A DNA stretch of 64,000 nucleotides from Caccoplasma intestinavium. GTDB lineage: Bacteria; Bacteroidota; Bacteroidia; Bacteroidales; UBA11471. Made by a program: the position numbers and the translations under genes. Below are positions 49,397-58,625 of this stretch, piece after piece; positions within the stretch are counted from its first letter, which is position 1, and the number at the start of each line of letters is the position of its first letter. The notes under the pieces are model-generated. The model was not told the origin of the DNA, ran no database searches, and saw nothing but the letters and a program-made list of their open reading frames with translations. The stretch is taken from positions 1 through 64,000 of the forward strand of contig DVKT01000036.1 in NCBI GenBank assembly GCA_018715885.1, in the 5' to 3' direction.

Positions 49397-50473
49397 ATGT
49401 TCGATTTTTCGATAGTAACACAGTGGATTGACGCTTTTCTGAGAGAGTATATGCCCGAATGGGGCGCTCTTTTGATCGAATTTGTGTTGATTGGGGTCGC
49501 CCTTCTGTTGCTATATGCACTTATCGCTTTGGCGTTGATTTACGGCGAGCGCAAGATCTGCGCATTTTTCCAGTGCCGTCTCGGTCCCAATCGTGTAGGA
49601 CCTTTTGGAATTTTCCAGAGTGTTGCCGATATGGTCAAGATCCTCATCAAGGAGCTTATTACGATTAAGCGCAGCGACCAATTCCTTTTCAATCTTGCTC
49701 CTTATCTGGTTATACTTGCTTCGATGCTTACGTTCGGTTGTATGCCTTTCGGGCGCGGATTGCAAGTCCTCGATTTCAACATAGGCGTGTTCTTCATCAT
49801 GGCAGTATCTTCGATCGGCGTGTTGGGAATTTTATTGGCCGGTTGGTCGAGTAACAATAAGTTTACGCTTATCGGTGCCATGCGAAGCGGTGCACAAATG
49901 GTGAGTTATGAATTGTCGATCGGCTTATCTATGCTTACTGTCGTGGTTTTTGCCGGGACGATGCAGACTTCGCAGCTCATCGAGTTGCAAAGCCGGGGTT
50001 GGTTCCTTTTTACGGGTCATATACCCATGCTCATTGCATTTGTCATTTATCTGATAGCCGGAACGGCCGAGACCAATCGAGGTCCGTTCGACTTGCCCGA
50101 GGCAGAGTCGGAATTGACGGCCGGTTATCACACCGAATATTCGGGAATACATTTCGGATTCTATTATTTGGCCGAGTACCTCAATATGTTTATTGTAGCC
50201 GGTATCGCCAGTTTGCTCTTTTTGGGCGGTTGGATGCCTTTACATATAGGCGGTTGGGAGGCTTTCAATAATGTGATGGATTATATCCCCTCGTTTATCT
50301 GGTTCTTCGGTAAGACGGCGGTTGTGATGTTTATCATCATGTGGTTTAAATGGACGTTCCCTCGTCTGCGTATCGACCAGTTGTTGAGTCTTGAATGGAA
50401 GTATTTGGTTCCCATAGGATTTGTCAATCTGCTTGTCATGGTGTTGGTGACCATCTTTGGAATCCATTTTTAG
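49397..50473 (+). CDS. nuoH: Complex I subunit H (NuoH)
   Basis: The 358-residue protein has about eight membrane helices. Conserved loops near the quinone site are RLGPNRVGPFGIFQSVADMVKILIKE, GSNNKFTLIGAMRSGAQMVSYE-type sequence and ETNRGPFDLPEAESELTAGYHTEYSG, all hallmarks of NuoH. It connects the hydrophilic arm to the pumping arm. Directly after it (29 bases) comes atpD rather than nuoI, so the complex I gene order is interrupted at this point. Confidence 0.95.
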   Translation: MFDFSIVTQWIDAFLREYMPEWGALLIEFVLIGVALLLLYALIALALIYGERKICAFFQCRLGPNRVGPFGIFQSVADMVKILIKELITIKRSDQFLFNLAPYLVILASMLTFGCMPFGRGLQVLDFNIGVFFIMAVSSIGVLGILLAGWSSNNKFTLIGAMRSGAQMVSYELSIGLSMLTVVVFAGTMQTSQLIELQSRGWFLFTGHIPMLIAFVIYLIAGTAETNRGPFDLPEAESELTAGYHTEYSGIHFGFYYLAEYLNMFIVAGIASLLFLGGWMPLHIGGWEAFNNVMDYIPSFIWFFGKTAVVMFIIMWFKWTFPRLRIDQLLSLEWKYLVPIGFVNLLVMVLVTIFGIHF

Positions 50474-50502
50474 GAAAAATATAACGCAATAATCATAGCC
50501 AT

Positions 50503-52011
50503 ATGAAAGATAATATTGGATACATTACACAAGTCATCGGCCCTGTTGTCGATGCTACTTTCGACGGCGAAGGCGCACAGTTACCTCCTATTTACAATGC
50601 GCTGAAAATACAACGCCCCGATGGCTCGGACCTTATCGTAGAGGTAGAACAGCACATCGGTGAGCAGACTGTCCGCTGCGTTGCCATGGATACAACCGAC
50701 GGTCTTACCCGAGGAATGAAGGTGGTCGATTTGCAGCGTCCGTTGGCTATGCCTACCGGCAATCAAGTCAAAGGCCGGTTGATGAATGTGATGGGGAATG
50801 CCATCGACCATCTTCCCGCTCTCGACTACAAAGAGGTCGCTCCGATTCATCGTCCTGCTCCTCGTTTTGAAGATCTTTCCATCAATACCGAGATGCTTTA
50901 TACCGGTATAAAAGTCATCGATTTGCTCGAACCTTATTCCAAAGGAGGAAAGATCGGTCTTTTCGGCGGTGCCGGTGTGGGAAAGACGGTGCTTATCATG
51001 GAGATGATTCATAATATCGCCAAAGGTCATAACGGTTTTACTGTATTTGCTGGTGTGGGCGAGCGTACCCGTGAAGGAAATGACTTGCTCAGGGAGATGA
51101 TCGGTTCCGGTGTTATCAACTATGGAGACGAGTTTAAGAAAGATATGGAAGAGGGCCATTGGGACTTGTCGAAGGTCGATATGGATAAACTTTCCGGCTC
51201 TCACGCCGCATTGGTATTCGGACAGATGAATGAGCCACCGGGAGCCCGTCTGCGTGTTGCCCTTTCGGGACTTACAGTAGCGGAGAATTTCCGGGATTCT
51301 GGCGATGGTGGTAAGGAAATCTTGTTTTTTATCGATAATATTTTCCGTTTCACGCAAGCCGGGTCGGAAGTATCGGCCTTGTTGGGTCGTATGCCTTCGG
51401 CTGTGGGTTATCAGCCTACTCTTGCTTCGGAAATGGGTGCGTTGCAAGAACGTATTACTTCGACGAAATACGGTTCAATTACCTCGGTGCAAGCTATTTA
51501 TGTGCCGGCCGACGACTTGACCGACCCTGCTCCCGCCACGACATTCAACTTCCTCGATGCCACTACGGTGCTCAGCCGTAAGATTACCGAGTTGGGTATA
51601 TATCCGGCCGTCGATCCGCTCGAATCGACTTCCCGTATTCTCGACCCGCTGATTATCGGTGAAGACCATTATAATACGGCACAAGCAGTGAAGCAACTGT
51701 TGCAACACTATAACGAGTTACAGGATATTATCGCTATTATGGGCGTGGATGAGCTGTCGGACGAAGATAAGTTGGTCGTTGCCCGTGCACGCCGTGCGCA
51801 GCGGTTTTTGTCGCAACCGTTCCATGTTGCCGAACAGTTTACCGGAATTCCAGGTGTGATGGTTCCTCTCGAAGAAACGATTCGCGGGTTCAAGATGATT
51901 CTCAGTGGTGAGATGGATAAGTATCCCGAACAGGCTTTCTTGAACGTAGGAACGATCGATGAAGCTATCGCAAAAGGCGAAAAAATGCTACAACAAGTAC
52001 AAGGTAATTAA
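50503..52011 (+). CDS. atpD: F-type ATP synthase subunit beta
   Basis: The 502-residue catalytic subunit has the Walker A GLFGGAGVGKTVLIME, the Walker B/helix region ILFFIDNIFRFTQAGSEVSALLG, QPTLASEMGALQERITS and the C-terminal DELSDEDKLVVARARR. It carries the nucleotide sites of the F1 head. It is the first gene of the ATP synthase set, embedded in the complex I operon 29 bases after nuoH, with no promoter element in the gap. The order D-C-B-E-F-H-A-G is the one used for ATP synthase genes in this phylum. Confidence 0.96.
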   Translation: MKDNIGYITQVIGPVVDATFDGEGAQLPPIYNALKIQRPDGSDLIVEVEQHIGEQTVRCVAMDTTDGLTRGMKVVDLQRPLAMPTGNQVKGRLMNVMGNAIDHLPALDYKEVAPIHRPAPRFEDLSINTEMLYTGIKVIDLLEPYSKGGKIGLFGGAGVGKTVLIMEMIHNIAKGHNGFTVFAGVGERTREGNDLLREMIGSGVINYGDEFKKDMEEGHWDLSKVDMDKLSGSHAALVFGQMNEPPGARLRVALSGLTVAENFRDSGDGGKEILFFIDNIFRFTQAGSEVSALLGRMPSAVGYQPTLASEMGALQERITSTKYGSITSVQAIYVPADDLTDPAPATTFNFLDATTVLSRKITELGIYPAVDPLESTSRILDPLIIGEDHYNTAQAVKQLLQHYNELQDIIAIMGVDELSDEDKLVVARARRAQRFLSQPFHVAEQFTGIPGVMVPLEETIRGFKMILSGEMDKYPEQAFLNVGTIDEAIAKGEKMLQQVQGN

Positions 52012-52031
52012 TCCGTTAAATCGTCTGCGCC

Positions 52032-52265
52032 ATGACACTCGAGATTATATCTCCAACCGGAACTCTTTTCCACGGCGAAGCTACTCGCGTAACCTTGCCC
52101 GGAACGGTCGGTTCGTTTACCGTATTGCAAGACCATGCGTCTCTTTTATCGACACTCGATGCCGGAGAAATAGAGTATGAAAGCAATGGGGAGGTAAAAA
52201 CGCTCGCAGCAGAAGGCGGATTTGTAGATGTGAACAACAACAGGGTTGTTGTGTGCCTCAAATAG
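52032..52265 (+). CDS. atpC: F-type ATP synthase subunit epsilon (short form)
   Basis: The 77-residue protein has the N-terminal beta-sandwich sequence MTLEIISPTGTLFHGEATRVTLPGTVGSFTVLQDHASLLSTL. It stops after the sandwich (FVDVNNNRVVVCLK). The C-terminal helical hairpin, which inhibits ATP hydrolysis in E. coli and Bacillus epsilon, is absent. The short form is known from other Bacteroidota. It lies 20 bases after atpD and 3 bases before atpB. Confidence 0.9.
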   Translation: MTLEIISPTGTLFHGEATRVTLPGTVGSFTVLQDHASLLSTLDAGEIEYESNGEVKTLAAEGGFVDVNNNRVVVCLK

Positions 52266-52268
52266 CCG

Positions 52269-53378
52269 ATGCTTACGGATAAAAACGAAAAAGAGATGAA
52301 AAAATATATGTTCCACCGTATCGCCTTGCTTTTCGCTTTGCTTGTAATAGGTATGCCGCAGATGCATGCCGCCGAAGGGAGTGAAGAGAAATCGTTTGAT
52401 GCCAAAAAGGTAATTTTCGAACACGTGCTCGATAATTACGGCTGGGAAGTACCTTTCTCTCATAGCAATCGTATACCGTTGCCTATCATTGTACGCGATA
52501 AAGATGGTAATTGGAGTATGTTCGGATCGCACCGTATCATGCGGGGAGAAACTTATAACGGTTATTATATTGCGACCGATGGCGATTATAAAGGAAAAGT
52601 CGTAACTCAGGACGAGATGGGAAATGTTTATCGTCCGGTCGACCTTTCGATTACCAAGAATGTGATGGCGCTTTTTATTACGGCGTTGTTGCTTTGCTTG
52701 TGTTTCATACCTATGGCGCGTTGGTATCGTAAGCACCCGAATGGGGCACCTCGCAAATGGTTCGGTTTTATGGAATTGGTACTGGATATGCTTTATAACG
52801 ATCTTATAAAGCCTGTGCTTGGTGTCGATGCGCGCCGGTATTCTCCTTATTTGTTGACAGTATTCTTTTTTATATTTTTCATCAACATACTCGGATTGAT
52901 GGTTATTTTCCCTGCTGGTGCCAATTTGTCGGGTAACATATCCATTACATTGGTTTTGGCATTATGCACTTTCCTTGTTGTGAATCTCACCGGGACGAAG
53001 CATTACTGGAAAGATTTGTTTTGGCCCGAAGTACCTATGTGGATGAAGTGTCCTGTACCGTTGATGCCTGTTATAGAGATTTTCGGAGCACTCACAAAAC
53101 CTGTGGCCCTTATGATACGTCTCTTTGCCAATATGTTGGGTGGACACCTTATCGTGTTGGTACTTATTTCGCTGATATTTATTTTCGGATCGATGGGGGC
53201 AGCTGTTCTAACGGGAACTACAATTATATCGGTGTTCTTCTCGCTTTTCATGATGTTGCTCGATGTCCTCATCAGTTTCATACAAGCTTATGTATTTACT
53301 ATATTGTCGACGATATTCATCAGCCTTGCCCGGGCGAGGGGAGAAGAGTCGCATGAACAACCCGTGAATGAGAAATAG
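52269..53378 (+). CDS. atpB: F-type ATP synthase subunit a with N-terminal secreted extension
   Basis: The 369-residue protein has the usual a-subunit core, with ALTKPVALMIRLFANMLGGHLIVL (essential Arg at residue 284) and the last helix containing SFIQAYVFTILSTIFISLA. Before it lies a hydrophobic signal-like start (FHRIALLFALLVIGMPQMHA) and about 90 residues with no membrane segment (FDAKKVIFEHVLDNYGWEV). The first usual helix starts near residue 130. Such extensions occur in Bacteroidota, but their role is not established. Another possible start is the ATG at 52296. It lies 3 bases after atpC. Confidence 0.9.
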   Translation: MLTDKNEKEMKKYMFHRIALLFALLVIGMPQMHAAEGSEEKSFDAKKVIFEHVLDNYGWEVPFSHSNRIPLPIIVRDKDGNWSMFGSHRIMRGETYNGYYIATDGDYKGKVVTQDEMGNVYRPVDLSITKNVMALFITALLLCLCFIPMARWYRKHPNGAPRKWFGFMELVLDMLYNDLIKPVLGVDARRYSPYLLTVFFFIFFINILGLMVIFPAGANLSGNISITLVLALCTFLVVNLTGTKHYWKDLFWPEVPMWMKCPVPLMPVIEIFGALTKPVALMIRLFANMLGGHLIVLVLISLIFIFGSMGAAVLTGTTIISVFFSLFMMLLDVLISFIQAYVFTILSTIFISLARARGEESHEQPVNEK

Positions 53379-53407
53379 AAATAGTATAACCCTTTAAAAT
53401 TAAAGTT

Positions 53408-53665
53408 ATGTTAGCAATGATTTTGTTACAAGCCGCTGCCTCTGCTGCAGCATTTGCCAAAGTAGGTGCCTGCCTCGGTGCTGGTCTTGCCGCTATCGGA
53501 GCCGGTCTTGGTATAGGAAAAATCGGTGCGTCGGCCATGGAATCTATCGCTCGCCAACCCGAGTCGTCTAATGATATCCGTGCCAACATGATCGTGATCG
53601 CAGCCCTTGTCGAAGGTGTTGCCCTTTTCGCTATCATCGTTTGTTTGCTGGCAATCTTCTTATAA
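53408..53665 (+). CDS. atpE: F-type ATP synthase subunit c
   Basis: The 85-residue protein is a two-helix proteolipid with glycine-rich helix 1 (GACLGAGLAAIGAGLGIG), the polar loop RQPE at 49-52 and helix 2 with the ion-binding Glu69 in IAALVEGVALFAII. It lacks the Gln in helix 1 and the Ser/Thr after Glu that mark sodium-binding rings, so proton coupling is likely. An N-terminal AAASAAAFAK stretch precedes helix 1. Confidence 0.93.
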   Translation: MLAMILLQAAASAAAFAKVGACLGAGLAAIGAGLGIGKIGASAMESIARQPESSNDIRANMIVIAALVEGVALFAIIVCLLAIFL

Positions 53666-53683
53666 TACAAAAAAAGAGACACC

Positions 53684-54181
53684 ATGGAACTATTCACACC
53701 CGAATTCGGATTGGTATTCTGGATGTTCCTTGTGTTTGTCATACTCTTTGTGATATTGGCGAAATATGCATGGCCTGCCATCATGAAAAGTGTCGACGAA
53801 CGAGCCGACTTCATCGATAAAGGTGTAAGCTATGCACAAGAAGCCAAAAGTCAACTCGAACACGCAACCGAGAATGCTCAGGCTCTCATTACCGAAGCTC
53901 AGCAAAAGCAACTCGAAATTATGCGGGAAGCCGCTCAGATGAAATCTCAAATCATCGAAGAGGCTCGTAAAGCCGCTACGGTCGAGGCAAAAAAAATTAT
54001 CGATGCAGCCAATGTATCGATAGAATTGGCTCGAAAGGAATCAGAACGGCAATTCCGGCAGCAAGTCAGCGATTTTGCTTTGCAGGTAGCCGAGAAATTG
54101 ATGCGAAAAGAGTTGGCCGGCGATAAGCGACAATCCGAATTGGTTGACAAACTATTAAGTGATATCGAGAATAAAAACTAA
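53684..54181 (+). CDS. atpF: F-type ATP synthase subunit b
   Basis: The 165-residue protein has one N-terminal membrane helix (FGLVFWMFLVFVILFVILAKYAW) and a long charged helix (SVDERADFIDKGVSYAQEAKS onward) that forms the peripheral stalk. The coiled coil is alanine- and glutamate-rich. It lies 18 bases after atpE and 6 bases before atpH. Confidence 0.93.
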   Translation: MELFTPEFGLVFWMFLVFVILFVILAKYAWPAIMKSVDERADFIDKGVSYAQEAKSQLEHATENAQALITEAQQKQLEIMREAAQMKSQIIEEARKAATVEAKKIIDAANVSIELARKESERQFRQQVSDFALQVAEKLMRKELAGDKRQSELVDKLLSDIENKN

Positions 54182-54187
54182 TCGAAT

Positions 54188-54748
54188 ATGAACGAAGGAC
54201 TTATAGCCCGCCGATATGCCAAGGCTTTGCTCAAATATGCGCAAGAGAAGGATAAGACCTTTCCCGTATATGAAGCCGCTCGGCAAGTAGAAGCGAGTTT
54301 CATCGCTCACCTCGATTTGCAGGAGGCCATGCTCAATCCTGTGCTCACTGCCAGTCAGAAGGAGGCGTTAATGCTCTCTGCTGCCGGTGTCGATGCCGCT
54401 TCTTCGGAAGAATACCTTCGTTTTGTCCGGCTGCTTCTGAGAGAGCGCAGAGAGGATTATTTACGCCCTATTATGCTTATGTATCAGAAGTTGTATCGGG
54501 ACGTCAATCATATTGTCAGAGCCCAAATCGTAACGGCTGCTCCTCTCGACAAACAAATCCTTTCTCGTATAGAAGAGGTCGTTGCCCGTCATTGCAAAGA
54601 TGCAAAGCTGGAATTTGAGCATAAGATCGATCCTGAAATTATCGGAGGCTTTGTGCTGAATGTCGGAGGCGAACAACTCGATGCCTCGATCGAAAAGGAA
54701 CTGAAACAATTGCGTTTAAAATTAATAAACAGCAAAACACGATTATGA
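54188..54748 (+). CDS. atpH: F-type ATP synthase subunit delta
   Basis: The 186-residue protein has the OSCP/delta pattern: an N-terminal RRYAKALLKYAQEKD helix bundle, a middle LRFVRLLLRERREDYLRPIMLMY and a C-terminal KIDPEIIGGFVLNVGGEQLDASIEKELKQL. It links the peripheral stalk to the F1 head. Its last 4 bases overlap the atpA start (ATGA), so translation is coupled. Confidence 0.93.
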   Translation: MNEGLIARRYAKALLKYAQEKDKTFPVYEAARQVEASFIAHLDLQEAMLNPVLTASQKEALMLSAAGVDAASSEEYLRFVRLLLRERREDYLRPIMLMYQKLYRDVNHIVRAQIVTAAPLDKQILSRIEEVVARHCKDAKLEFEHKIDPEIIGGFVLNVGGEQLDASIEKELKQLRLKLINSKTRL

Positions 54749-56325
54749 TTAAACCAAATGAGATTTCAGATATACTGAAACAGCAGCTCGAAGAGGTCGA
54801 ATCGAAGGTCTCTTTTGAAGAAGTCGGTACTGTACTCGAAGTCGGAGACGGTGTGGCGCATGTTTTCGGTCTCGACAATGTAAGCTCGAGCGAGCTGGTC
54901 GAGTTTGAAAATGGCGTGCGTGGCGTTGCCATGAATCTCGAAGAGAGCAATGTCGGTGTCATTTTGATGGGGGCCGACAGCAATACCGTTAAAGAAAACA
55001 TGACCGTGCGTCGTACAGGTAAAATCGCCTCTATTCCGGTCGGAGACGGACTTATCGGTCGTGTTATCAATACACTCGGCGATCCCATCGACGGTGCCGG
55101 CCCTGTTGCGGGCGAAACGATTACTTTGCCTCTCGACCGTAAAGCTCCCGGGGTCATTTTCCGCCAACCCGTCAATGAGCCGTTGCAGACCGGTATCAAA
55201 GCCGTAGATGCGATGGTGCCCATCGGACGCGGACAACGTGAGTTGATTATCGGCGACCGTCAGATCGGAAAGACGTCTATCGCTATTGATACGATTCTCA
55301 ACCAGCGGAAAAATTTTCTTGCCGGTGATCCTGTATATTGTATTTATGTGGCTATCGGCCAGAAAGCTTCTTCGGTGGCCACTTTGGTAAATACGTTGCG
55401 CGAACATGGTGCGATGGACTACACTGTCGTGCTTGCCGCCAATGCTTCCGACTCGGCTTCGATGCGGTATTATGCGCCTTTTGCAGGAGCAGCTATCGGC
55501 GAATATTTCCGGGATAGCGGCCGTCATGCTTTGGTCGTATATGACGACCTTTCCAAGCAGGCTGTCGCTTATCGTGAGATTTCGTTGATTTTACGTCGTC
55601 CTTCCGGTCGAGAAGCTTATCCCGGTGATATATTCTATCTGCACTCCCGTTTGTTGGAGCGTGCGGCCAAAATTATCGCCAACGACGAAGTGGCTTCTAC
55701 GATGAACGACCTGCCCGAAGTGATGCGTCCTCTTGTCAAGGGCGGTGGTTCGCTTACCGCCCTGCCTATCATCGAGACGCAGGCTGGCGATGTCTCGGCT
55801 TATATCCCGACAAATGTGATTTCTATTACCGATGGTCAGATTTTCCTTGAAACAGCCCTCTTCAATCAAGGTATGCGTCCGGCTATCAACGTAGGTATTT
55901 CGGTATCGCGTGTCGGTGGTAATGCACAAGTAAAGGCTATGAAGAAGGTCGCCGGTACATTGAAGATAGACCAAGCGCAATATCGCGAACTCGAAGCATT
56001 CACCAAGTTCGGAGGAGATCTTGACCCCGTAACGGCAATGGTTATCGATAAAGGGCGTAAGAATAGCATGTTGCTGGTTCAGCCTCAGTATACGCCTATG
56101 CCCGTGGAAGAGGAGATTGCTGTCGTGTATTGCGGGACAAAAGGACTCTTGGGCGATGTGCCGGTAGAGAATGTGGCCGAGTTTGAGAAATATTTCCTCG
56201 AAATCTTGCGAAACCGTCATGACAAAGATATTCTCACGCCTTTGCGCGAGGGTAAACTTACTCCCGAGGTAGAGACCCTTTTGCAAAATACGGCCGAGGA
56301 AGTTGTAAAACGATTTAAGAAATAA
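54745..56325 (+). CDS. atpA: F-type ATP synthase subunit alpha
   Basis: The 526-residue protein has the Walker A GDRQIGKTSIAIDTILNQ, the DRKAPGVIFRQPVNEPLQTG linker, YYAPFAGAAIGEYFRDSG and the GMRPAINVGISVSRVGG region with the arginine finger near its C-terminal part. It forms the non-catalytic sites of the F1 hexamer. It starts inside the atpH stop and lies 6 bases before atpG. Confidence 0.96.
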   Translation: MIKPNEISDILKQQLEEVESKVSFEEVGTVLEVGDGVAHVFGLDNVSSSELVEFENGVRGVAMNLEESNVGVILMGADSNTVKENMTVRRTGKIASIPVGDGLIGRVINTLGDPIDGAGPVAGETITLPLDRKAPGVIFRQPVNEPLQTGIKAVDAMVPIGRGQRELIIGDRQIGKTSIAIDTILNQRKNFLAGDPVYCIYVAIGQKASSVATLVNTLREHGAMDYTVVLAANASDSASMRYYAPFAGAAIGEYFRDSGRHALVVYDDLSKQAVAYREISLILRRPSGREAYPGDIFYLHSRLLERAAKIIANDEVASTMNDLPEVMRPLVKGGGSLTALPIIETQAGDVSAYIPTNVISITDGQIFLETALFNQGMRPAINVGISVSRVGGNAQVKAMKKVAGTLKIDQAQYRELEAFTKFGGDLDPVTAMVIDKGRKNSMLLVQPQYTPMPVEEEIAVVYCGTKGLLGDVPVENVAEFEKYFLEILRNRHDKDILTPLREGKLTPEVETLLQNTAEEVVKRFKK

Positions 56326-56331
56326 TCTGCT

Positions 56332-57210
56332 ATGTCGACAATGCGCGAGTTGAAGGGAAGAATCGGCTCCGTCCAGTCTTCCCAGAAAATTACGGGCGCC
56401 ATGAAGATGATCTCTTCGGCAAAGCTACGCAAAGCCGAGCAGGCTTTGCACGGTATGGCGCCGTACAGGGAGCAGTTGCAGCTTACCATCAATAATTTGT
56501 TGGAGGCCGATCGTGAATACGAGTCGCCTTTGGCGCAACAACGACCCGTACATCGGATCGCTCTTGTTTTATTGGCTTCTGACGAGGGGCTTTGCGGTGC
56601 TTATAATTCCAATCTTTATAAGGCGTTGCTTTCTCGTGTCTCGGAGCTGGAAAACGAGTTTTCCGGGCAACTTGCCATTGACGTTTATCCGGTCGGGAAA
56701 AAGGTTATTTCGGCAGTTAATCGTACCGAGGGTGTCAATATGTGCCAGCGTGATTATTTTCATGCAAAAAGTACACCCGATGAATTGAAACGTTTTATCG
56801 GGGAAATGACAGCATCGTTTCTCGGTAGCGAGTATGATAGAGTAGAGTGTATATATACTCATTATAAGAGTGTTGCATCACAGATCGTGAAAACGCGCAT
56901 TCTTTTGCCTATCAGTATCGAGGATATGCACTCTGTCGAGAAACCGGCATCGCGGATTACTCCGTATATTTATGAGCCTGATCGGGCCTCTATTTTCGAG
57001 ACGGTATTGCCTCTGTATGTCAATGCTTCGTTTATCGAGGCCTGTCTGCAAAGCCGTACATCGGAACAGGGTGCCCGTATTTTGGCCATGCAGACGGCCA
57101 GCGACAATGCCGGCAAGTTGCTCGACGAGTTGCGGCTCGAATATAACAAACTGCGTCAACAAGGTATAACCAATGAATTGCTCGATATTGTGGGCGGTTC
57201 GATAAGATAA
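56332..57210 (+). CDS. atpG: F-type ATP synthase subunit gamma
   Basis: The 292-residue protein has the N-terminal coiled-coil LKGRIGSVQSSQKITGAMKMISSAKLRKA, the middle VLLASDEGLCGAYNSNLYK and the C-terminal helix QTASDNAGKLLDELRLEYNKLRQQGITNELLDIVGG. It is the rotating central shaft. It ends the ATP synthase set. An 85-base gap follows before nuoI, the largest in the operon, and no promoter element is visible in it. Confidence 0.94.
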   Translation: MSTMRELKGRIGSVQSSQKITGAMKMISSAKLRKAEQALHGMAPYREQLQLTINNLLEADREYESPLAQQRPVHRIALVLLASDEGLCGAYNSNLYKALLSRVSELENEFSGQLAIDVYPVGKKVISAVNRTEGVNMCQRDYFHAKSTPDELKRFIGEMTASFLGSEYDRVECIYTHYKSVASQIVKTRILLPISIEDMHSVEKPASRITPYIYEPDRASIFETVLPLYVNASFIEACLQSRTSEQGARILAMQTASDNAGKLLDELRLEYNKLRQQGITNELLDIVGGSIR

Positions 57211-57295
57211 TCTATTCAGCAAACAGGAGGTGTCGGGTTGCGGCCTGATACTTCACAGTGTAAAAAACGAAAAAGAAAGAGCTACATTACCATTT

Positions 57296-57757
57296 ATGGA
57301 AAGTTTAAAAAATTACTTTGTCAACTTCTGGAAAGGTCTTTGGAGTCTCCTTGTGGGAATGAAAGTAACCGGTACGGAGTTTGTTACCCCGAAAGTTACC
57401 GAACAGTATCCCGAAAATCGGGAGACATTGAAAATAGGCGAGCGTTTCAGAGCAACCCTTACGCTTAAATTCGATGCCGAAGGTAATCATAAATGTATCG
57501 CGTGCGGTATCTGTCAGATGAACTGTCCCAATCATACGATACAGATTATTTCCAAGAAGGTAGAGACGGAAGAGGGAAAAACCAAACGTGTACTCGACGA
57601 TTATGTCTACGACTTGGGTAGTTGTGTATTCTGTCAGTTGTGTGTAACGACTTGCCCCCATGATGCGTTGGAATTTACCAACGAATTTGAGCAGGCAGTG
57701 TTCGACCGTACAAAGTTGGTAAAACATCTCAATCGTAAACCCGAAAATTCAAAATAA
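57296..57757 (+). CDS. nuoI: Complex I subunit I (NuoI, two 4Fe-4S clusters)
   Basis: The 153-residue protein contains two ferredoxin-type cluster motifs, CIACGICQMNCP and CVFCQLCVTTCP, that hold clusters N6a and N6b on the path to N2. The N-terminal amphipathic part (MESLKNYFVNFWKGLWSLLVG) contacts the membrane. I start it at the ATG at 57296; an upstream GTG frame has no family sequence. It resumes the complex I genes after the ATP synthase set. Confidence 0.94.
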   Translation: MESLKNYFVNFWKGLWSLLVGMKVTGTEFVTPKVTEQYPENRETLKIGERFRATLTLKFDAEGNHKCIACGICQMNCPNHTIQIISKKVETEEGKTKRVLDDYVYDLGSCVFCQLCVTTCPHDALEFTNEFEQAVFDRTKLVKHLNRKPENSK

Positions 57758-57766
57758 CATTTCAAT

Positions 57767-58279
57767 ATGGAACAAGTAGCCAATCAAGTCATATTCTTTC
57801 TGCTTTCGGCCGTTGTTGTCGTTTGCTCGATTATGGCGGTAACCAGTCGGCGTATCTTGCGTGCGGCAACCTATTTGCTGTTTGTGCTTTTTGCTACGGC
57901 CGGCTATTATTTTCAACTCGACTATCATTTTCTGGGAGCCGTGCAGGTAACCATTTATGCGGGAGGTATTCTCGTCCTTTTCGTATTTGCCATTTTGCTT
58001 ACCAGCAAACTGGGAGAGAAGAGCGATCGTATTTCGTCTTCCAAACGGGCATGGGGACTGTTTGCTGCCATTCTCGGAGCTTGCATTTGCGGATACACCC
58101 TTTTGACACATGATTTCTTTCCTTCTCGATTTTCCGAAGCGGGAGAGATCGATATGAAAGTTATCGGTCACGCGCTCATGGGCATGGATAAGTACCAGTA
58201 TCTTTTGCCTTTCGAAGCTATCAGTGTTTTGTTACTCGCTTGTATAATCGGTGGCATCATGATTGCCCGTAAAAGATAA
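57767..58279 (+). CDS. nuoJ: Complex I subunit J (NuoJ)
   Basis: The 170-residue protein has five hydrophobic helices. Its third helix has the sequence AVQVTIYAGGILVLFVFAILLTSKLGE, the conserved pi-bulge helix of NuoJ. It lies 9 bases after nuoI and 8 bases before nuoK. Confidence 0.92.
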   Translation: MEQVANQVIFFLLSAVVVVCSIMAVTSRRILRAATYLLFVLFATAGYYFQLDYHFLGAVQVTIYAGGILVLFVFAILLTSKLGEKSDRISSSKRAWGLFAAILGACICGYTLLTHDFFPSRFSEAGEIDMKVIGHALMGMDKYQYLLPFEAISVLLLACIIGGIMIARKR

Positions 58280-58287
58280 GAGAAACT

Positions 58288-58599
58288 ATGGAAATACCCA
58301 TGATTTACTATGTTGTGGTGAGCACTATCATGTTCTTTGCCGGGGTGTACGGTTTTGTAACCCGTCATAACTTGCTTGCCATTCTTATATCGCTCGAATT
58401 GATGCTCAATGCGGTCGATATCAATTTTGTCGTATTCAACCGTTATCTTTTTCCCGGTCAACTCGAAGGCTTTTTCTTCACGCTTTTTGCCGTGGCTATT
58501 GCCGCAGCCGAGACCGCGATTGCGATAGCGATTATTATTAACATATATCGGAATATTCGTAACATCAATGTCGATAATGTCGACAAAATGAAATATTGA
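58288..58599 (+). CDS. nuoK: Complex I subunit K (NuoK)
   Basis: The 103-residue protein has three helices with the conserved glutamates in the second and third (LLAILISLELMLNAVDINFV and VAIAAAETAIAIAIIINIYR). It matches NuoK in length and layout. It lies 26 bases before nuoL. Confidence 0.93.
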   Translation: MEIPMIYYVVVSTIMFFAGVYGFVTRHNLLAILISLELMLNAVDINFVVFNRYLFPGQLEGFFFTLFAVAIAAAETAIAIAIIINIYRNIRNINVDNVDKMKY

Positions 58600-58625
58600 G
58601 AATTTATCGCTACTGAACAACGATT

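Noticed and set aside
53408..53665. Sodium-coupled ATP synthase ring
   Set aside because: The c subunit has Val-Glu-Gly at the ion site and no Gln in helix 1, unlike known sodium-binding rings.
57230..57295. Longer NuoI start at a GTG directly after an AGGAGG-like sequence
   Set aside because: The added 22 residues have no resemblance to NuoI, there is no spacing between the AGGAGG and the GTG, and the phylum does not depend on such sites.
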